Shown here piece by piece: positions 17,353 to 26,364 of a DNA stretch of 64,000 bases (its first letter is position 1; each line of letters starts with the position of its first letter). The notes under the pieces are model-generated. The model ran no database searches, was not told where the DNA came from, and saw only the letters and a program-made list of their open reading frames with translations. Source of the stretch: Brevibacillus choshinensis (GTDB taxonomy: Bacteria > Bacillota > Bacilli > Brevibacillales > Brevibacillaceae); assembly GCF_016811915.1 (NCBI RefSeq), contig NZ_CP069127.1, positions 1,332,001 to 1,396,000 on the forward strand, given 5' to 3'. The position numbers and the translations under genes are program-made.

Positions 17353-18177
17353 TTGAAAACGAGCATAGGCGGCAGAGCGGTGCAATACGTGATCGCGTAC
17401 CTTTTTATGCTGGTGGCACTTTATCCGATTGCCTTGATGATTGCCTCCTCGTTCAAAACCAATATGGAAATATTTGCAAATCCGTTGTCGCTGCCAAGCT
17501 CTTTGCACTTCGAGACGTATCAGAAGCTGTGGAAAGCCGTTCCTTTTGCCGATTTCCTCTGGAACAGCATTTTTGTCAGCGGAATGTCCGTTTTGCTGAT
17601 TACCGTTTTTTCTGCGATGGCTTCCTTTTACCTGGCCCGGTTTTCGTTTAAATGGACAGCAGCGCTTACCTTCTTTTTTCTCCTGGGATTGATGATTCCG
17701 ATCAAGCTGGGGATCGTTCCGCTGTTTATCCTGATGAAAAATCTGGGACTGCTCAATTCTCTCTGGTCACTCATCCTGATCTACACGGCTAGCGGAATTC
17801 CCCTTGCTGTATTCATTTTGACGGGGTTTTTCCGGACGCTGCCTGTGGAGCTGGAAGAAGCCGCCCGGATCGATGGCTGCAGTAATTTCCAAGTGTTTTG
17901 GAAGGTACTGCTGCCACTGATACGACCGGCGCTGGCTACGGTCGTGATCATCAACTTTATCCACGCATGGAATGACTTCTTCTTTCCGCTCATCTTCATT
18001 CAGAAAGAGACGCTCAAGACGATTCCCGTCGGCATGATGGTGCTGTTCGGGGAGTATGAAACGGATTGGAGTCTTTTGTTCGCAGGACTCACCTTGTCGG
18101 CCGTGCCGATGATCGGCGTGTTTTTGCTGGCGTCCAGACAGTTCATGGAGGGGTTGACGGCTGGTGCAGTCAAATAA
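17353..18177 (+). CDS. ABC sugar permease, MalG/UgpE type
   Basis: This is the 274-residue second permease of the CUT1 importer. It has six membrane segments and the EAA loop EEAARIDGCSNFQVFWKVLLP near residues 166-186. TTG 17353 is used, with GAGGGGAGGAA about eight bases upstream. The kinase gene overlaps its 3' end by 14 bases, showing tight coupling of uptake and phosphorylation. Confidence 0.87.
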   Translation: MKTSIGGRAVQYVIAYLFMLVALYPIALMIASSFKTNMEIFANPLSLPSSLHFETYQKLWKAVPFADFLWNSIFVSGMSVLLITVFSAMASFYLARFSFKWTAALTFFFLLGLMIPIKLGIVPLFILMKNLGLLNSLWSLILIYTASGIPLAVFILTGFFRTLPVELEEAARIDGCSNFQVFWKVLLPLIRPALATVVIINFIHAWNDFFFPLIFIQKETLKTIPVGMMVLFGEYETDWSLLFAGLTLSAVPMIGVFLLASRQFMEGLTAGAVK

Positions 18178-19126
18178 GGAGCAGCGCTTTGTCCTTGCAT
18201 TGGATGGAGGAGGAACCAAAACGAAAGCAGCCATTTGCAACTCGGAAGGCCAAATCGCAGCCATGGCGGAGGGAGAAGCGACCAACCCGCTCTCTCGTCC
18301 ATGGGAAGCGGTGGAGAATACCATCCGTGCGCTAGTCCGAGAAGTCATCGAGCTCGCAGGTACGGATGAAGCCGCTGTGTCCGTGCTCTACCTCGGCCTC
18401 GCCGGGGCGGATCGACCTCAGATCAAAGATCGCCTGCGTGAAGCGTTCGCAGCCGAATGGGGGGATAGGCTCGTACTCGACAACGACGCTGTATCCGCTC
18501 TGTACGCTGGCACCTTTGGCGAACCCGGGATTGTTTTGATTGCCGGGACGGGTTCGATCGCGTATGCGGTGACGGCAGAGGGAGAAAGGCAGCGCACAGG
18601 AGGATGGGGCTATCTGGTCGGGGATGAGGGCAGCGGATTTGACATCGGACGCAGAGGAGCGCAAGCCGTCCTGCAAGCATCGGATGGGAGAGGGAAGACG
18701 ACCCTGCTTACAGGCTTATACCTGGAGCATTTTGGGGTGAACCGGCCAGATGAGCTGATCGCCCGCATTTACGGGGGAGCCAATCCTCGCAAGGAGCTTG
18801 CGGACACGAGCACGTTGGTGGAAAAAGCGGCGAGCCTCGGTGATGAAGTGGCCACGGAGCTCATTAGCCTTGCTGCAGATGACTTGGTGGAGCTGGCTTC
18901 GGTCAGCTTGCGAAAGGCGGGCAGCTCTCTGCCGGTCGTACTGGCTGGCGGGCTGATTTCAGCAGACACGATTCTGCGTCGCGAGGTGCTGCGGCGAGCC
19001 GGGTTTGCGACGAGGGTCTCGACTGCTCCTCCGGTCATTGGTGCGCTGGTAGCCGCGATGAGGTGCGCAGGATGGCACGTGGACGAGGCGATTCAATCCA
19101 GGCTCGGGCAAAGCGGAACCGCATAA
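18164..19126 (+). CDS. BadF/BadG-type amino-sugar kinase (MurK/NagK-like)
   Basis: This 320-residue ASKHA-fold kinase has the phosphate-1 loop LALDGGGTKTKAAI (about residues 11-24), an adenosine-type loop VLIAGTGSIAYAV (about 124-136), and GGWGYLVGDEGSGFDIGRRG (about 147-166), the last being characteristic of N-acetylglucosamine/N-acetylmuramate kinases. MurK of clostridia phosphorylates both MurNAc and GlcNAc inside the cell. GTG 18164 follows GGAGGGG by nine bases. Sitting between an ABC importer and murQ, it probably makes MurNAc-6-P for MurQ. This replaces the PTS (MurP) route used by B. subtilis. Confidence 0.82.
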   Translation: MQSNKEQRFVLALDGGGTKTKAAICNSEGQIAAMAEGEATNPLSRPWEAVENTIRALVREVIELAGTDEAAVSVLYLGLAGADRPQIKDRLREAFAAEWGDRLVLDNDAVSALYAGTFGEPGIVLIAGTGSIAYAVTAEGERQRTGGWGYLVGDEGSGFDIGRRGAQAVLQASDGRGKTTLLTGLYLEHFGVNRPDELIARIYGGANPRKELADTSTLVEKAASLGDEVATELISLAADDLVELASVSLRKAGSSLPVVLAGGLISADTILRREVLRRAGFATRVSTAPPVIGALVAAMRCAGWHVDEAIQSRLGQSGTA

Positions 19127-19142
19127 AAAAGGAGGGAAGCCT

Positions 19143-20063
19143 GTGGGGGAGAATTTGCATCAGCTCCAGACAGAAATGCGAAATGCTTCGAGCGAGCGAC
19201 TGGATCAGATGTCGGCGCTGGAAATCGTGACGTTGATGAATCGGGAGGACCACAAGGTAGCGCTGGCCGTGCAGCAGGTGCTGCCTGAGGTCGCACAGGC
19301 AGTCGAGCTGATCGCCCAGGCTCTGGAAAAAGGCGGGCGTCTGCTGTACATTGGTGCCGGAACGAGCGGGAGGCTGGGGGTTTTGGACGCTGCCGAATGT
19401 CCGCCGACGTTTGGCACGGATCCTGCCCAGGTGCGCGGGATCATTGCAGGAGGTCAGTCCGCATTGACTGTGGCGGTGGAAGGCGCGGAGGATTCAAGCG
19501 CCTTGGGACAGGAGGACATACGGGAGGCGGGTGTCACGGCGGGGGATGTTGTCGTCGGCATCGCAGCTAGCGGCCGAACGCCCTATGTCATCGGTGCGCT
19601 GGAGGAGGCCAAGAAGCGCCAAGCGATAACGATATCGATCGCTTGCAACCCGGGATCGGAAATCGATCACGGAGTGGATGTGTGCATCAATCTGGCCGTT
19701 GGTCCGGAGGTCGTGACAGGCTCTACCCGGTTAAAAGCGGGAAGTGCCACGAAAATGGTATTGAACATGCTTACCACGGCGAGCATGGTGCGCGTAGGAA
19801 AGGTGTACGGCAACTGGATGGTCAATGTACAGGCGACCAATCACAAGCTGCGGGAGAGGGCCAAGCAGATCGTCATGCAGGTAACCGGCATCAAGTATCC
19901 GGAAGCCGAGATCCTGATCGCAAAGGCAGCAGGAGACGTGAAGCTGGCGATCGTGATGCAGCTGACGGGTTTGCCGAAGGAAGCCGCAGAGGAAAGGCTG
20001 CAGCGCGCGGGCTACAAGGTGCGTCAGGCGATCGAACTTGGAGAGGCGAGTGAAGCTCCTTAG
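19143..20063 (+). CDS. murQ: N-acetylmuramic acid 6-phosphate etherase
   Basis: This SIS-domain lyase of 306 residues has the full length expected for MurQ. It removes the lactyl ether from MurNAc-6-P, giving GlcNAc-6-P and D-lactate. The signature GAGTSGRLGVLDAAECPPTF lies at residues 71-90, with the catalytic Glu at 85. Further family segments are GIAASGRTPYVIGAL and ATNHKLRERA. The last 45 residues resemble the UBA-like helical tail. GTG 19143 follows AAGGAGGG. It ends the recycling operon. Confidence 0.95.
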   Translation: MGENLHQLQTEMRNASSERLDQMSALEIVTLMNREDHKVALAVQQVLPEVAQAVELIAQALEKGGRLLYIGAGTSGRLGVLDAAECPPTFGTDPAQVRGIIAGGQSALTVAVEGAEDSSALGQEDIREAGVTAGDVVVGIAASGRTPYVIGALEEAKKRQAITISIACNPGSEIDHGVDVCINLAVGPEVVTGSTRLKAGSATKMVLNMLTTASMVRVGKVYGNWMVNVQATNHKLRERAKQIVMQVTGIKYPEAEILIAKAAGDVKLAIVMQLTGLPKEAAEERLQRAGYKVRQAIELGEASEAP

Positions 20064-20087
20064 AGGCAAAAGCGCTTCGCCCCTGCG

Positions 20088-20115
20088 AAAAAGACTGGAT
20101 TGATCCAACCTTTTT
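20088..20115. terminator. Weak bidirectional-type terminator after murQ
   Basis: A small stem (TGGAT with ATCCA) is flanked by AAAAAG and CTTTTT, so either strand would end in T residues. The stem is short. Confidence 0.45.
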
Positions 20116-20174
20116 GCAGTATGATTGGCAACGGGGTTGTCATCACGGTGCTTGCAAAAAGGAAGTGAATCTAC

Positions 20175-21566
20175 GTGGCTTCGCTGGTATCGGCAGACGC
20201 GCAGCTATCTGTCAAAAAGAAAATCAGTCTGATCCTGTCATTGGCGATTCCCGCCATGCTTGAGCAGATCTTGCATACATTGGTCGGCTTTGTCGACCTA
20301 TTTTTTGTTTCCAGTCTAGGTGCGGCAGCGATTGCGGCCGTAGGTGTGGCCAATGCCATGATCCTCGTTTTTATGGCCATTTTCATGGCAGTCGGTATCT
20401 CGGCGTCCTCCTACATCACGCAGAGCATCGGCGCAGGAAAGCCTGAGGCAGCGGCTTCCTATGCACGTCAGTCAGTGATGCTGTCAGCCGGACTCGGTAT
20501 CTTCTTTGGGATCGTCGTGCTCCTGTTTGCCGAGCCGATTCTTCGCGTGATGGGTGCCGAGCCGCAGGTGCTGGGAGAAGCGGTGGTCTATTTTCGCATT
20601 GTAGGCGGCGCATCCCTATTCATGGCGCTGATGGTGACGCTGGGGAGCATTTTGCGATCGACAGGCGACACGCGAACGCCTATGAAAGTCAGCTTTTACA
20701 TCAATCTTGTGCATATCGCTCTGGATTACGTATTCATCTTCGGGGTTGGCCCCTTTGAAGGCTGGGGCGTGGCGGGGGCGGCATGGGCGACGGTATTGGT
20801 ACGCGTGCTCGGAGCGATCGTTTTGCTCGCAGCCGTGCATCGCTCTTCTCTGGGAATGAGGGATCATTTCTCCTGGCGGGAAACCTTCGGGGGGCCGTCC
20901 AAAGAGATTATCCAGCGCTCATTGCCGGTCATCGCAGAGAAAATGATCATGCGTTTCGGAGTCCTGGTATACTACGGGGCCATTATACGTATCGGGACGA
21001 ATGCCTATGCGGCGCATATGATTGCATCCAATCTGGAATCCTTGATGATCCTGGCGGGAGCGGGCTTTGAGGTAGCGGCTACCGTTCTGGTGGGACAGTA
21101 TTTGGGAGCCAAGCGTTCCCGTGATGCGTATTCATTCGGAATGCTGTGCATGTGGCTGGGACTTGCGCTCATGTCCATTTTTGGACTGGCTCTGTATCTG
21201 TGCGCACCGTTGATTGCGGGCGTCTTTACGCAGGATGCCGACATCATCGGGCTCGTGGTCATTGCGTTGACGTTCATGGCTTTGTACCAGCCTCCGCTTG
21301 CCCTGCTGGTCGTGCTGCGGGGGGCATTGCAGGGAGCAGGCGATACCAAAGCACCCATGTACGCTACGGCAGTCGGCATGTGGCTGGTCAGAATGGTCGG
21401 GGTGTACTTCTTTGGGTTTCAGCTGGAAATGGGTCTCGCAGGTGTGTGGCTTTCGATCTTTCTCGATGTGCTGATTCGGGGAGTCTTCCTTCTCTATTTA
21501 TATCGGAATAGATTCCTACACATTTACCGCGCAGAGGGGATGGAAACCATAGAACGAATAGGGTAA
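20175..21566 (+). CDS. MATE family efflux transporter
   Basis: This 463-residue membrane protein has twelve predicted segments in two halves. The opening LILSLAIPAMLEQILHTLVG (about 19-38), FVDLFFVSSLG just after, and the internal repeat beginning IIQRSLPVIAEKM (about 240) are typical of the DinF/NorM (MATE) family of Na+- or H+-coupled exporters of organic cations. GTG 20175 follows AAGGAAG. It appears monocistronic. The exported compound is unknown. Confidence 0.9.
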   Translation: MASLVSADAQLSVKKKISLILSLAIPAMLEQILHTLVGFVDLFFVSSLGAAAIAAVGVANAMILVFMAIFMAVGISASSYITQSIGAGKPEAAASYARQSVMLSAGLGIFFGIVVLLFAEPILRVMGAEPQVLGEAVVYFRIVGGASLFMALMVTLGSILRSTGDTRTPMKVSFYINLVHIALDYVFIFGVGPFEGWGVAGAAWATVLVRVLGAIVLLAAVHRSSLGMRDHFSWRETFGGPSKEIIQRSLPVIAEKMIMRFGVLVYYGAIIRIGTNAYAAHMIASNLESLMILAGAGFEVAATVLVGQYLGAKRSRDAYSFGMLCMWLGLALMSIFGLALYLCAPLIAGVFTQDADIIGLVVIALTFMALYQPPLALLVVLRGALQGAGDTKAPMYATAVGMWLVRMVGVYFFGFQLEMGLAGVWLSIFLDVLIRGVFLLYLYRNRFLHIYRAEGMETIERIG

Positions 21567-21654
21567 TATTGGTTATGAATAGCATTTTTGAGAACGGGTA
21601 TAGGCTATTTCCGCCACAAGGAGTAGCCGTTTTCTTGTCCCAGGAGGGGATTCG

Positions 21655-23067
21655 ATGAAAGACTTGTTGGATAGCGGCATCAGGAGCGGTCTTTTCTATC
21701 GCTCCTTCTTTGACCAACTGGGCCAAGCTGCTTTTCTGCTAGATCGCTACGGTACGGTATTTACGGGAAATCGCGCGTGCGAGCAGCTGCTTGGCTTTGC
21801 GCCCGAGGACTGGGCAGGAACTCCCTTTTGGCTATTGGCTGTCACGGAAGAGCGTGAAATGGTGAAATTGCAGACGCAGTTCGCCATTGAGGGGAATGCC
21901 AAGCCGTTCTGCACCTCTCTCGCGCATAAGGATGACTACTCGGTGCCGGTACATATTGCGTTTGATACCTTTTTCACAGATGGGGCAGCGGTCGGCTATT
22001 ACGCGATCGTCCAACAGATCGGCACGAATGGAAAGGATAGCAGTGGCAGCGAACCGTGCAAGTCAGCCGACTTGTCTTCAGAGGGAGTCTTTATTTACCG
22101 TGCAGGCAAACTGCATTACGCCAATCAGGTCGGGGTCAAGCTCGCAGGGGCCACTCATTTGAACTGGCTGCTGCAGGTTCCTTTTTTGTCGCTGTTTCAC
22201 CCGCATGACCTGCCAATGATCGAGGACATGCTGCTTCGGGTCGAAAACGGAGAGACAGTCGGCCCACTCGAGGTGGAGCTCATCCGGTTGGACGGGAAAC
22301 TCTTGGATGCGAAGATAAGCGCCACGAACGCCGTGATTTCCGGAAAGCCTTCTTGCTACGTGCTGATACGTGATATAAGCGAACGAAAAAGGGCGCAGGA
22401 ATTTTTGCAAAACTCGGAAAAACTGGCGCTGGTCGGTCAGCTGGCCGCCGGTATTGCACATGAAATACGAAATCCTCTGACATCGTTAAAAGGATTCGTC
22501 CAGTTAATGCAGAAAGATGGTATGCGTAAGCCTGAGTATTTTTCCATCATGAGCTCTGAGCTGGCCCGCATTGAATTGATTGTGAACGAATTGTTGGTTT
22601 TGGCAAAGCCGCATGCCGCAGCTTTTGAGGCGCGCAACTTGTCTACCTTGATCAGCCACGTGGTGACCTTGCTGGAGACGGAAGCGATTTTGCGAAAAGT
22701 AATGATTAGGGTCGTCTTTGAAACGGAAATGCCCATGATACGTTGTGACGAAAATCATCTGAAGCAAGCCTTTATCAATTTTCTCAAGAATGGCATTGAA
22801 GCCATGCAGGGCAGTGGCGAGATCGTGATTCGGCTGCGCTGTGAAGACAGTCGGGTCATCGTCCGCTTTGAAGATAATGGCATGGGGATCGCTCCTGAGC
22901 AATTGACGAGATTGGGAGAAGCTTTTTTTACCACAAAAGAATCTGGGACGGGCCTGGGCCTACTGGTAAGTCGCAGAATCATAGAAAACCACGGGGGGAC
23001 ACTGCGATTGATGAGTGCGCCCGGACAAGGCACGACGGTTGAGGTGTCTTTGCCAGTTCACGGGTAG
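21655..23067 (+). CDS. Soluble PAS-domain sensor histidine kinase
   Basis: This 470-residue protein has no membrane segment. Two PAS domains (about 18-120 and 140-245) are followed by HisKA with GQLAAGIAHEIRNPL (phosphoacceptor His269) and a HATPase_c domain with N-box KQAFINFLKNGIEAM and G-boxes FEDNGMGI and GTGLGL. The layout is that of the soluble sporulation kinases feeding the Spo0 phosphorelay, such as KinA; no response regulator gene is adjacent, which also fits an orphan phosphorelay kinase. The signal is unknown. CCAGGAGGGG precedes the ATG. It is followed by a small protein and a GGDEF protein on the same strand. Confidence 0.88.
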   Translation: MKDLLDSGIRSGLFYRSFFDQLGQAAFLLDRYGTVFTGNRACEQLLGFAPEDWAGTPFWLLAVTEEREMVKLQTQFAIEGNAKPFCTSLAHKDDYSVPVHIAFDTFFTDGAAVGYYAIVQQIGTNGKDSSGSEPCKSADLSSEGVFIYRAGKLHYANQVGVKLAGATHLNWLLQVPFLSLFHPHDLPMIEDMLLRVENGETVGPLEVELIRLDGKLLDAKISATNAVISGKPSCYVLIRDISERKRAQEFLQNSEKLALVGQLAAGIAHEIRNPLTSLKGFVQLMQKDGMRKPEYFSIMSSELARIELIVNELLVLAKPHAAAFEARNLSTLISHVVTLLETEAILRKVMIRVVFETEMPMIRCDENHLKQAFINFLKNGIEAMQGSGEIVIRLRCEDSRVIVRFEDNGMGIAPEQLTRLGEAFFTTKESGTGLGLLVSRRIIENHGGTLRLMSAPGQGTTVEVSLPVHG

Positions 23068-23100
23068 CCTGTGGTCAAAAGCGCTGGGGGGAAGATCAGG

Positions 23101-23430
23101 ATGGCAGACCATGCTGGCCAAAATACGGTTCTGACGGCGGGCTTCGCGCAAATCCCGAAAGGAACCACACTGTACGAGGTATCCACGATGGTTGGATGTG
23201 TGCTGATTATTGACGCGGATCGCGATGTGATATGCGATGCTAGCTTTTCATTCGTCATGGATAAGACGAGCGAATTTCTCGTTAGTCTGCTTCTGGGGAA
23301 ATCGGTGAAAGACGGTTGTATGCAGGAGATAACGCCAGCCGTGCAAGAGCGTTTTCTGGCTCCAGGTCAGGGTGCCGTACTGCAGGCGATCCGTGCTGCC
23401 GTCGAGCGATATCACGAGAAAAAATGGTAA
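23101..23430 (+). CDS. DUF3870-like small protein
   Basis: This is a 109-residue protein. QIPKGTTLYEVSTMVGCVLIID, then VICDASFSFVMDKTSEFLVSLLLG and an ending of AVLQAIRAAVERYHEK, agree with the DUF3870 pattern. No catalytic residues or membrane segments are visible. ATG 23101 is chosen because GGGGGGAAG lies seven bases upstream, while GTG 23071 has no ribosome site. It lies between a histidine kinase and a GGDEF protein, in tight array with both. Function unknown. Confidence 0.6.
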   Translation: MADHAGQNTVLTAGFAQIPKGTTLYEVSTMVGCVLIIDADRDVICDASFSFVMDKTSEFLVSLLLGKSVKDGCMQEITPAVQERFLAPGQGAVLQAIRAAVERYHEKKW

Positions 23431-23457
23431 GCTACTTGGGTGGCCGGAGGGGTGTAC

Positions 23458-24672
23458 ATGCATGAAGACTTCGCGGTAAGAGAAGCATACGGGCGGCAGC
23501 TGTTGGAGCGCTATAGCCAATGGCTGAACCGCATCGAAGAAGTGGATCGCTCTGAAATAGAAGCCGTTGAACGCGAGCTTGCAGGACTTCTGTCAGAAGA
23601 GGACAGCTCGCTCCATAGCAGTGTGATGAAGGAGATCGGTGAGCTGCATGAAAAGGTCAACGAAATGCTGTGGATTTCAGAGCATATGAAAATCTTGCAT
23701 GACCTGAGCCATATTTTCGCCAAGACGTTTGACGAGAGCGAGATTTTGTGGAAGGCGTTTGAGCTCGTTTCCAGAGTCATGCGGGCGGATGCGTTCTTCA
23801 TCGCCTTTTTCGATGAAGGTGACAGTGAAATACGCGTCCCCATCAGCATCGACAGCGGGATCAATTACGGACCATTGACCGTGCCTTACGGTCAAGGAAT
23901 TATTTCCCGCGTGTTCGACACGAGACAGACGATACATATCCGCACGATGAAAGATGAACCGAGCGAACCGGAGATGATTCGCTGGGGGAGTCCGGAAATT
24001 GATACGAACACCTGTATTTTCGTCCCGCTCATGCTGGGCAACCAGATGAAAGGGGTTATTTCAGCTCAATCCTACAGGGAATTCGCCTACAAAAAGGAGC
24101 ACGAGGAGCTGCTGAAGATTATCGGCTTCCAAGTAGCCAGTGCGATCGAGACCGCGAGATTATACGAGCGGGTTTATCAGATGTCCTTTAAGGACGAGCT
24201 GACAGGCTTGTGCAATTATCGTGCGTTTCACAACGATCTGGAGCAGCTCATGAGCAAGGAAGATCCTTCTGTCGTTCTGATCATGCTGGATTCAGATAAT
24301 CTGAAAGCGGTGAACGATCACTACGGACATCACTCTGGGGACGAATTGATCAGACGGATTGCGGAAGCGCTCAAGGTGAGTGCGGGTAGCTCCGATACCG
24401 TGTATCGCTATGCGGGAGATGAGTTCATGCTGCTTTCGCCTGGGGCCGGGATGGAGGAAGCGGTGGAAAAGGTGAAGGCGATCCGGGAGTTTTTACAGTC
24501 TCGACCGTTGGTTCAGGAGGATGGCTCCATTCCGGTTGCAGTCAGTGTGGGAATTGCCCGCTTTCCCGATGACGCCGATACAGCCGATGGCCTGAAGCGG
24601 GCAGCAGATGAGGCGCTGTACCGCTCCAAGCGCAGAGGGAAAAATTGCACGACTGTATTTGCCAGCTCTTAA
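23458..24672 (+). CDS. GAF-GGDEF protein, probable diguanylate cyclase
   Basis: This 404-residue cytosolic protein has an N-terminal helical/coiled stretch, a GAF domain (about 80-235) and a C-terminal GGDEF domain (about 240-404). The active-site loop reads AGDEF (319-323), a common active variant of GGDEF; metal-site Asp279 is in MLDSDNLKAVND. No RxxD inhibitory site is seen five residues before the loop. It should make c-di-GMP in response to a GAF ligand. ATG 23458 is six bases after GGAGGGG. Its stop overlaps the convergent nhaC stop within TTAA. Confidence 0.85.
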   Translation: MHEDFAVREAYGRQLLERYSQWLNRIEEVDRSEIEAVERELAGLLSEEDSSLHSSVMKEIGELHEKVNEMLWISEHMKILHDLSHIFAKTFDESEILWKAFELVSRVMRADAFFIAFFDEGDSEIRVPISIDSGINYGPLTVPYGQGIISRVFDTRQTIHIRTMKDEPSEPEMIRWGSPEIDTNTCIFVPLMLGNQMKGVISAQSYREFAYKKEHEELLKIIGFQVASAIETARLYERVYQMSFKDELTGLCNYRAFHNDLEQLMSKEDPSVVLIMLDSDNLKAVNDHYGHHSGDELIRRIAEALKVSAGSSDTVYRYAGDEFMLLSPGAGMEEAVEKVKAIREFLQSRPLVQEDGSIPVAVSVGIARFPDDADTADGLKRAADEALYRSKRRGKNCTTVFASS

Positions 24673-26021
24673 GCCTTTTGGCGTCGCCATGCAAAGAGGA
24701 AGGTAAGTGCCGGCGACAGCCACAGATAAGGTACATACGGCAAGTAATCCAGAGTAGGGACATGCAGGGTTGTGGTGAAAAACGCGCCGCTGACGCCCCA
24801 CGGAATGAGCGGATTGACCAGCGTGCCGCAGTCTTCCAGCGTCCTGGACAGCCTTCTGCCGGCGATCTTGCGGGAGACGAAAGCATCGTGAAACATTTGA
24901 CCTGGCAGGAGGATGGACAAGTATTGTTCGCCTGTCAGAACATTGACCAGGATGGAAGAAGAGCCTGCGAGCCCAACCATGCCCGCGTCGCGTTTGATGC
25001 GCTCAATCAGGCCGGCAAACAGCCCTTGAAAAACGCCGCTGGACTGGAGAAGTCCGCCGAGCGACAGGGCGATGAGAATGAGGGCAAGCGACCAGGTCAT
25101 CGACAACAATCCACCGCGATTGACAATAGCTTGTACGGCTTCGTTGGGGATATTGCTGACGAAGCCTTTTTGCATGACTTCCATCCATACGACCGGCGAG
25201 TGAACCCCTTGCACGAGGGCAGCCACCAGCAGACCGCTGAGGATCCCGAACACTAGCGTGGGCACGATCGGCTTGCGAAGAGCGGAGCAGATCAACACGA
25301 CCGCGGCGGGGAGCAAGGTCACCGGACCCAGTGTAAAATGCTGCTCGAGCGCCAGGCGGATATCCTGGATGGCGTCCAGATTGACGTGCGCCGTCTTCCC
25401 TTGCAGTGCAAAGAAGATCGTTGCAATCGCGAGAGCAGGAATGGCGGTATGGGTCATGTACCGGATGTGTGTCATCAGCGTGACATCCGAGATGGCAGCG
25501 GCGAAGTTGGTCGTATCGGACAGAGGAGACATTTTATCGCCAAAGCAGGCGCCGGTAATGATCGCGCCAGACGTCATCAACGGGTCCAGACCCAGTGCCG
25601 TCGAGACGCCCATCAGAGCCACCCCCACTGTGCTGATGGTCGTGAAGGAGCTGCCGGTTACGGTAGAGACGATGATGGTCAAGAAAAGCGCACTGATCGT
25701 AAAATATTCAGGGCGAATGACCGCAATTCCGTAATCCAGAATGGTCGGGACCGTGCCGCTCATCATCCAGACCCCGATGAGAATCCCGATCAGGCACAGG
25801 ATGAGAATAGGGGCGATGGCTGATTGAATCCCTTTGATGATGCCTTCCTCCATCTGCTTCCACGGAATGCCGAAGATGCGCAAAAGAATCGCCGCAGCAA
25901 TGGCAGCCCCGAACAGAGGCATATGGGGTTCGACTTTCCCCCAGAAAAGAGCAGGGAACAGGATGGCGAAAATGGCGAGAAGCACCCAGATGCTTTGAGA
26001 AAATGATAAAGGCTTGTTCAT
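24669..26021 (-). CDS. NhaC family Na+/H+ antiporter
   Basis: This is a 450-residue membrane protein with about twelve segments. TGSSFTTISTVGVALMG and TGACFGDKMSPLSDTTNFAAA are typical of NhaC/MleN transporters, which exchange sodium for protons or combine malate uptake with Na+/H+ exchange (MleN). ATG 26021 is eight bases after AAGGAG; the upstream GTG-type start at 26051 is unnecessary. The gene is transcribed away from the peroxide operon, with its own promoter, and meets the GGDEF gene tail to tail with no terminator between them. Confidence 0.87.
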   Translation of the reverse strand: MNKPLSFSQSIWVLLAIFAILFPALFWGKVEPHMPLFGAAIAAAILLRIFGIPWKQMEEGIIKGIQSAIAPILILCLIGILIGVWMMSGTVPTILDYGIAVIRPEYFTISALFLTIIVSTVTGSSFTTISTVGVALMGVSTALGLDPLMTSGAIITGACFGDKMSPLSDTTNFAAAISDVTLMTHIRYMTHTAIPALAIATIFFALQGKTAHVNLDAIQDIRLALEQHFTLGPVTLLPAAVVLICSALRKPIVPTLVFGILSGLLVAALVQGVHSPVVWMEVMQKGFVSNIPNEAVQAIVNRGGLLSMTWSLALILIALSLGGLLQSSGVFQGLFAGLIERIKRDAGMVGLAGSSSILVNVLTGEQYLSILLPGQMFHDAFVSRKIAGRRLSRTLEDCGTLVNPLIPWGVSGAFFTTTLHVPTLDYLPYVPYLWLSPALTFLFAWRRQKA

Positions 26022-26111
26022 GTAGGCAACTCCTTGATGTTGGTGTACCACTCACGAGTCGACCGCATTTTCGTGCTTTTATGCTTTTGTGCGTTCAAGT
26101 GAGATAGGGGT

Positions 26112-26140
26112 ACTTTATCTTGATTCATTTGATCCGTCAA
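26112..26140 (-). promoter_or_regulatory. Sigma-A promoter of nhaC
   Basis: On the minus strand TTGACG (26140-26135) and TAAAGT (26117-26112) are separated by 17 bases. A nine-base inverted repeat (AGTGAGATA at 26098-26106; TATCTCACT at 26203-26211) brackets the promoter. Confidence 0.65.
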
Positions 26141-26251
26141 TGAATTCAGTAGAATTTTGAATCGCAAAATAATGGAGAGTAGTGAGTAAGTTCGCTCAAC
26201 TTTATCTCACTCGAAAATAATGATTGATTTATCAATGAAAACAAGAGTTAT

Positions 26252-26266
26252 TTAAAATGATTATAA
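26252..26266. promoter_or_regulatory. PerR-box-like site 1
   Basis: TTAAAATGATTATAA differs from the B. subtilis PerR consensus TTATAATNATTATAA at one position only. It lies just upstream of the -35 element of the peroxide operon. Confidence 0.7.
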
Positions 26267-26273
26267 AAAGATA

Positions 26274-26301
26274 TTGACTTTCAACTGATATCTAGTAAAA
26301 T
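26274..26301 (+). promoter_or_regulatory. Promoter of the peroxide-defence operon
   Basis: TTGACT (26274-26279) and TAAAAT (26296-26301) are 16 bases apart, flanked on both sides by PerR-like boxes. Confidence 0.7.
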
Positions 26302-26317
26302 GAGAAATGTTCCTAGT

Positions 26318-26332
26318 TGATAATAATTTTAA
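26318..26332. promoter_or_regulatory. PerR-box-like site 2
   Basis: TGATAATAATTTTAA matches 12 of the 14 defined positions of the PerR box. It lies just after the expected transcription start, where binding would repress. Confidence 0.55.
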
Positions 26333-26364
26333 TTTGATAATGAGAGAGAGAGGGGGAGCCTGTT

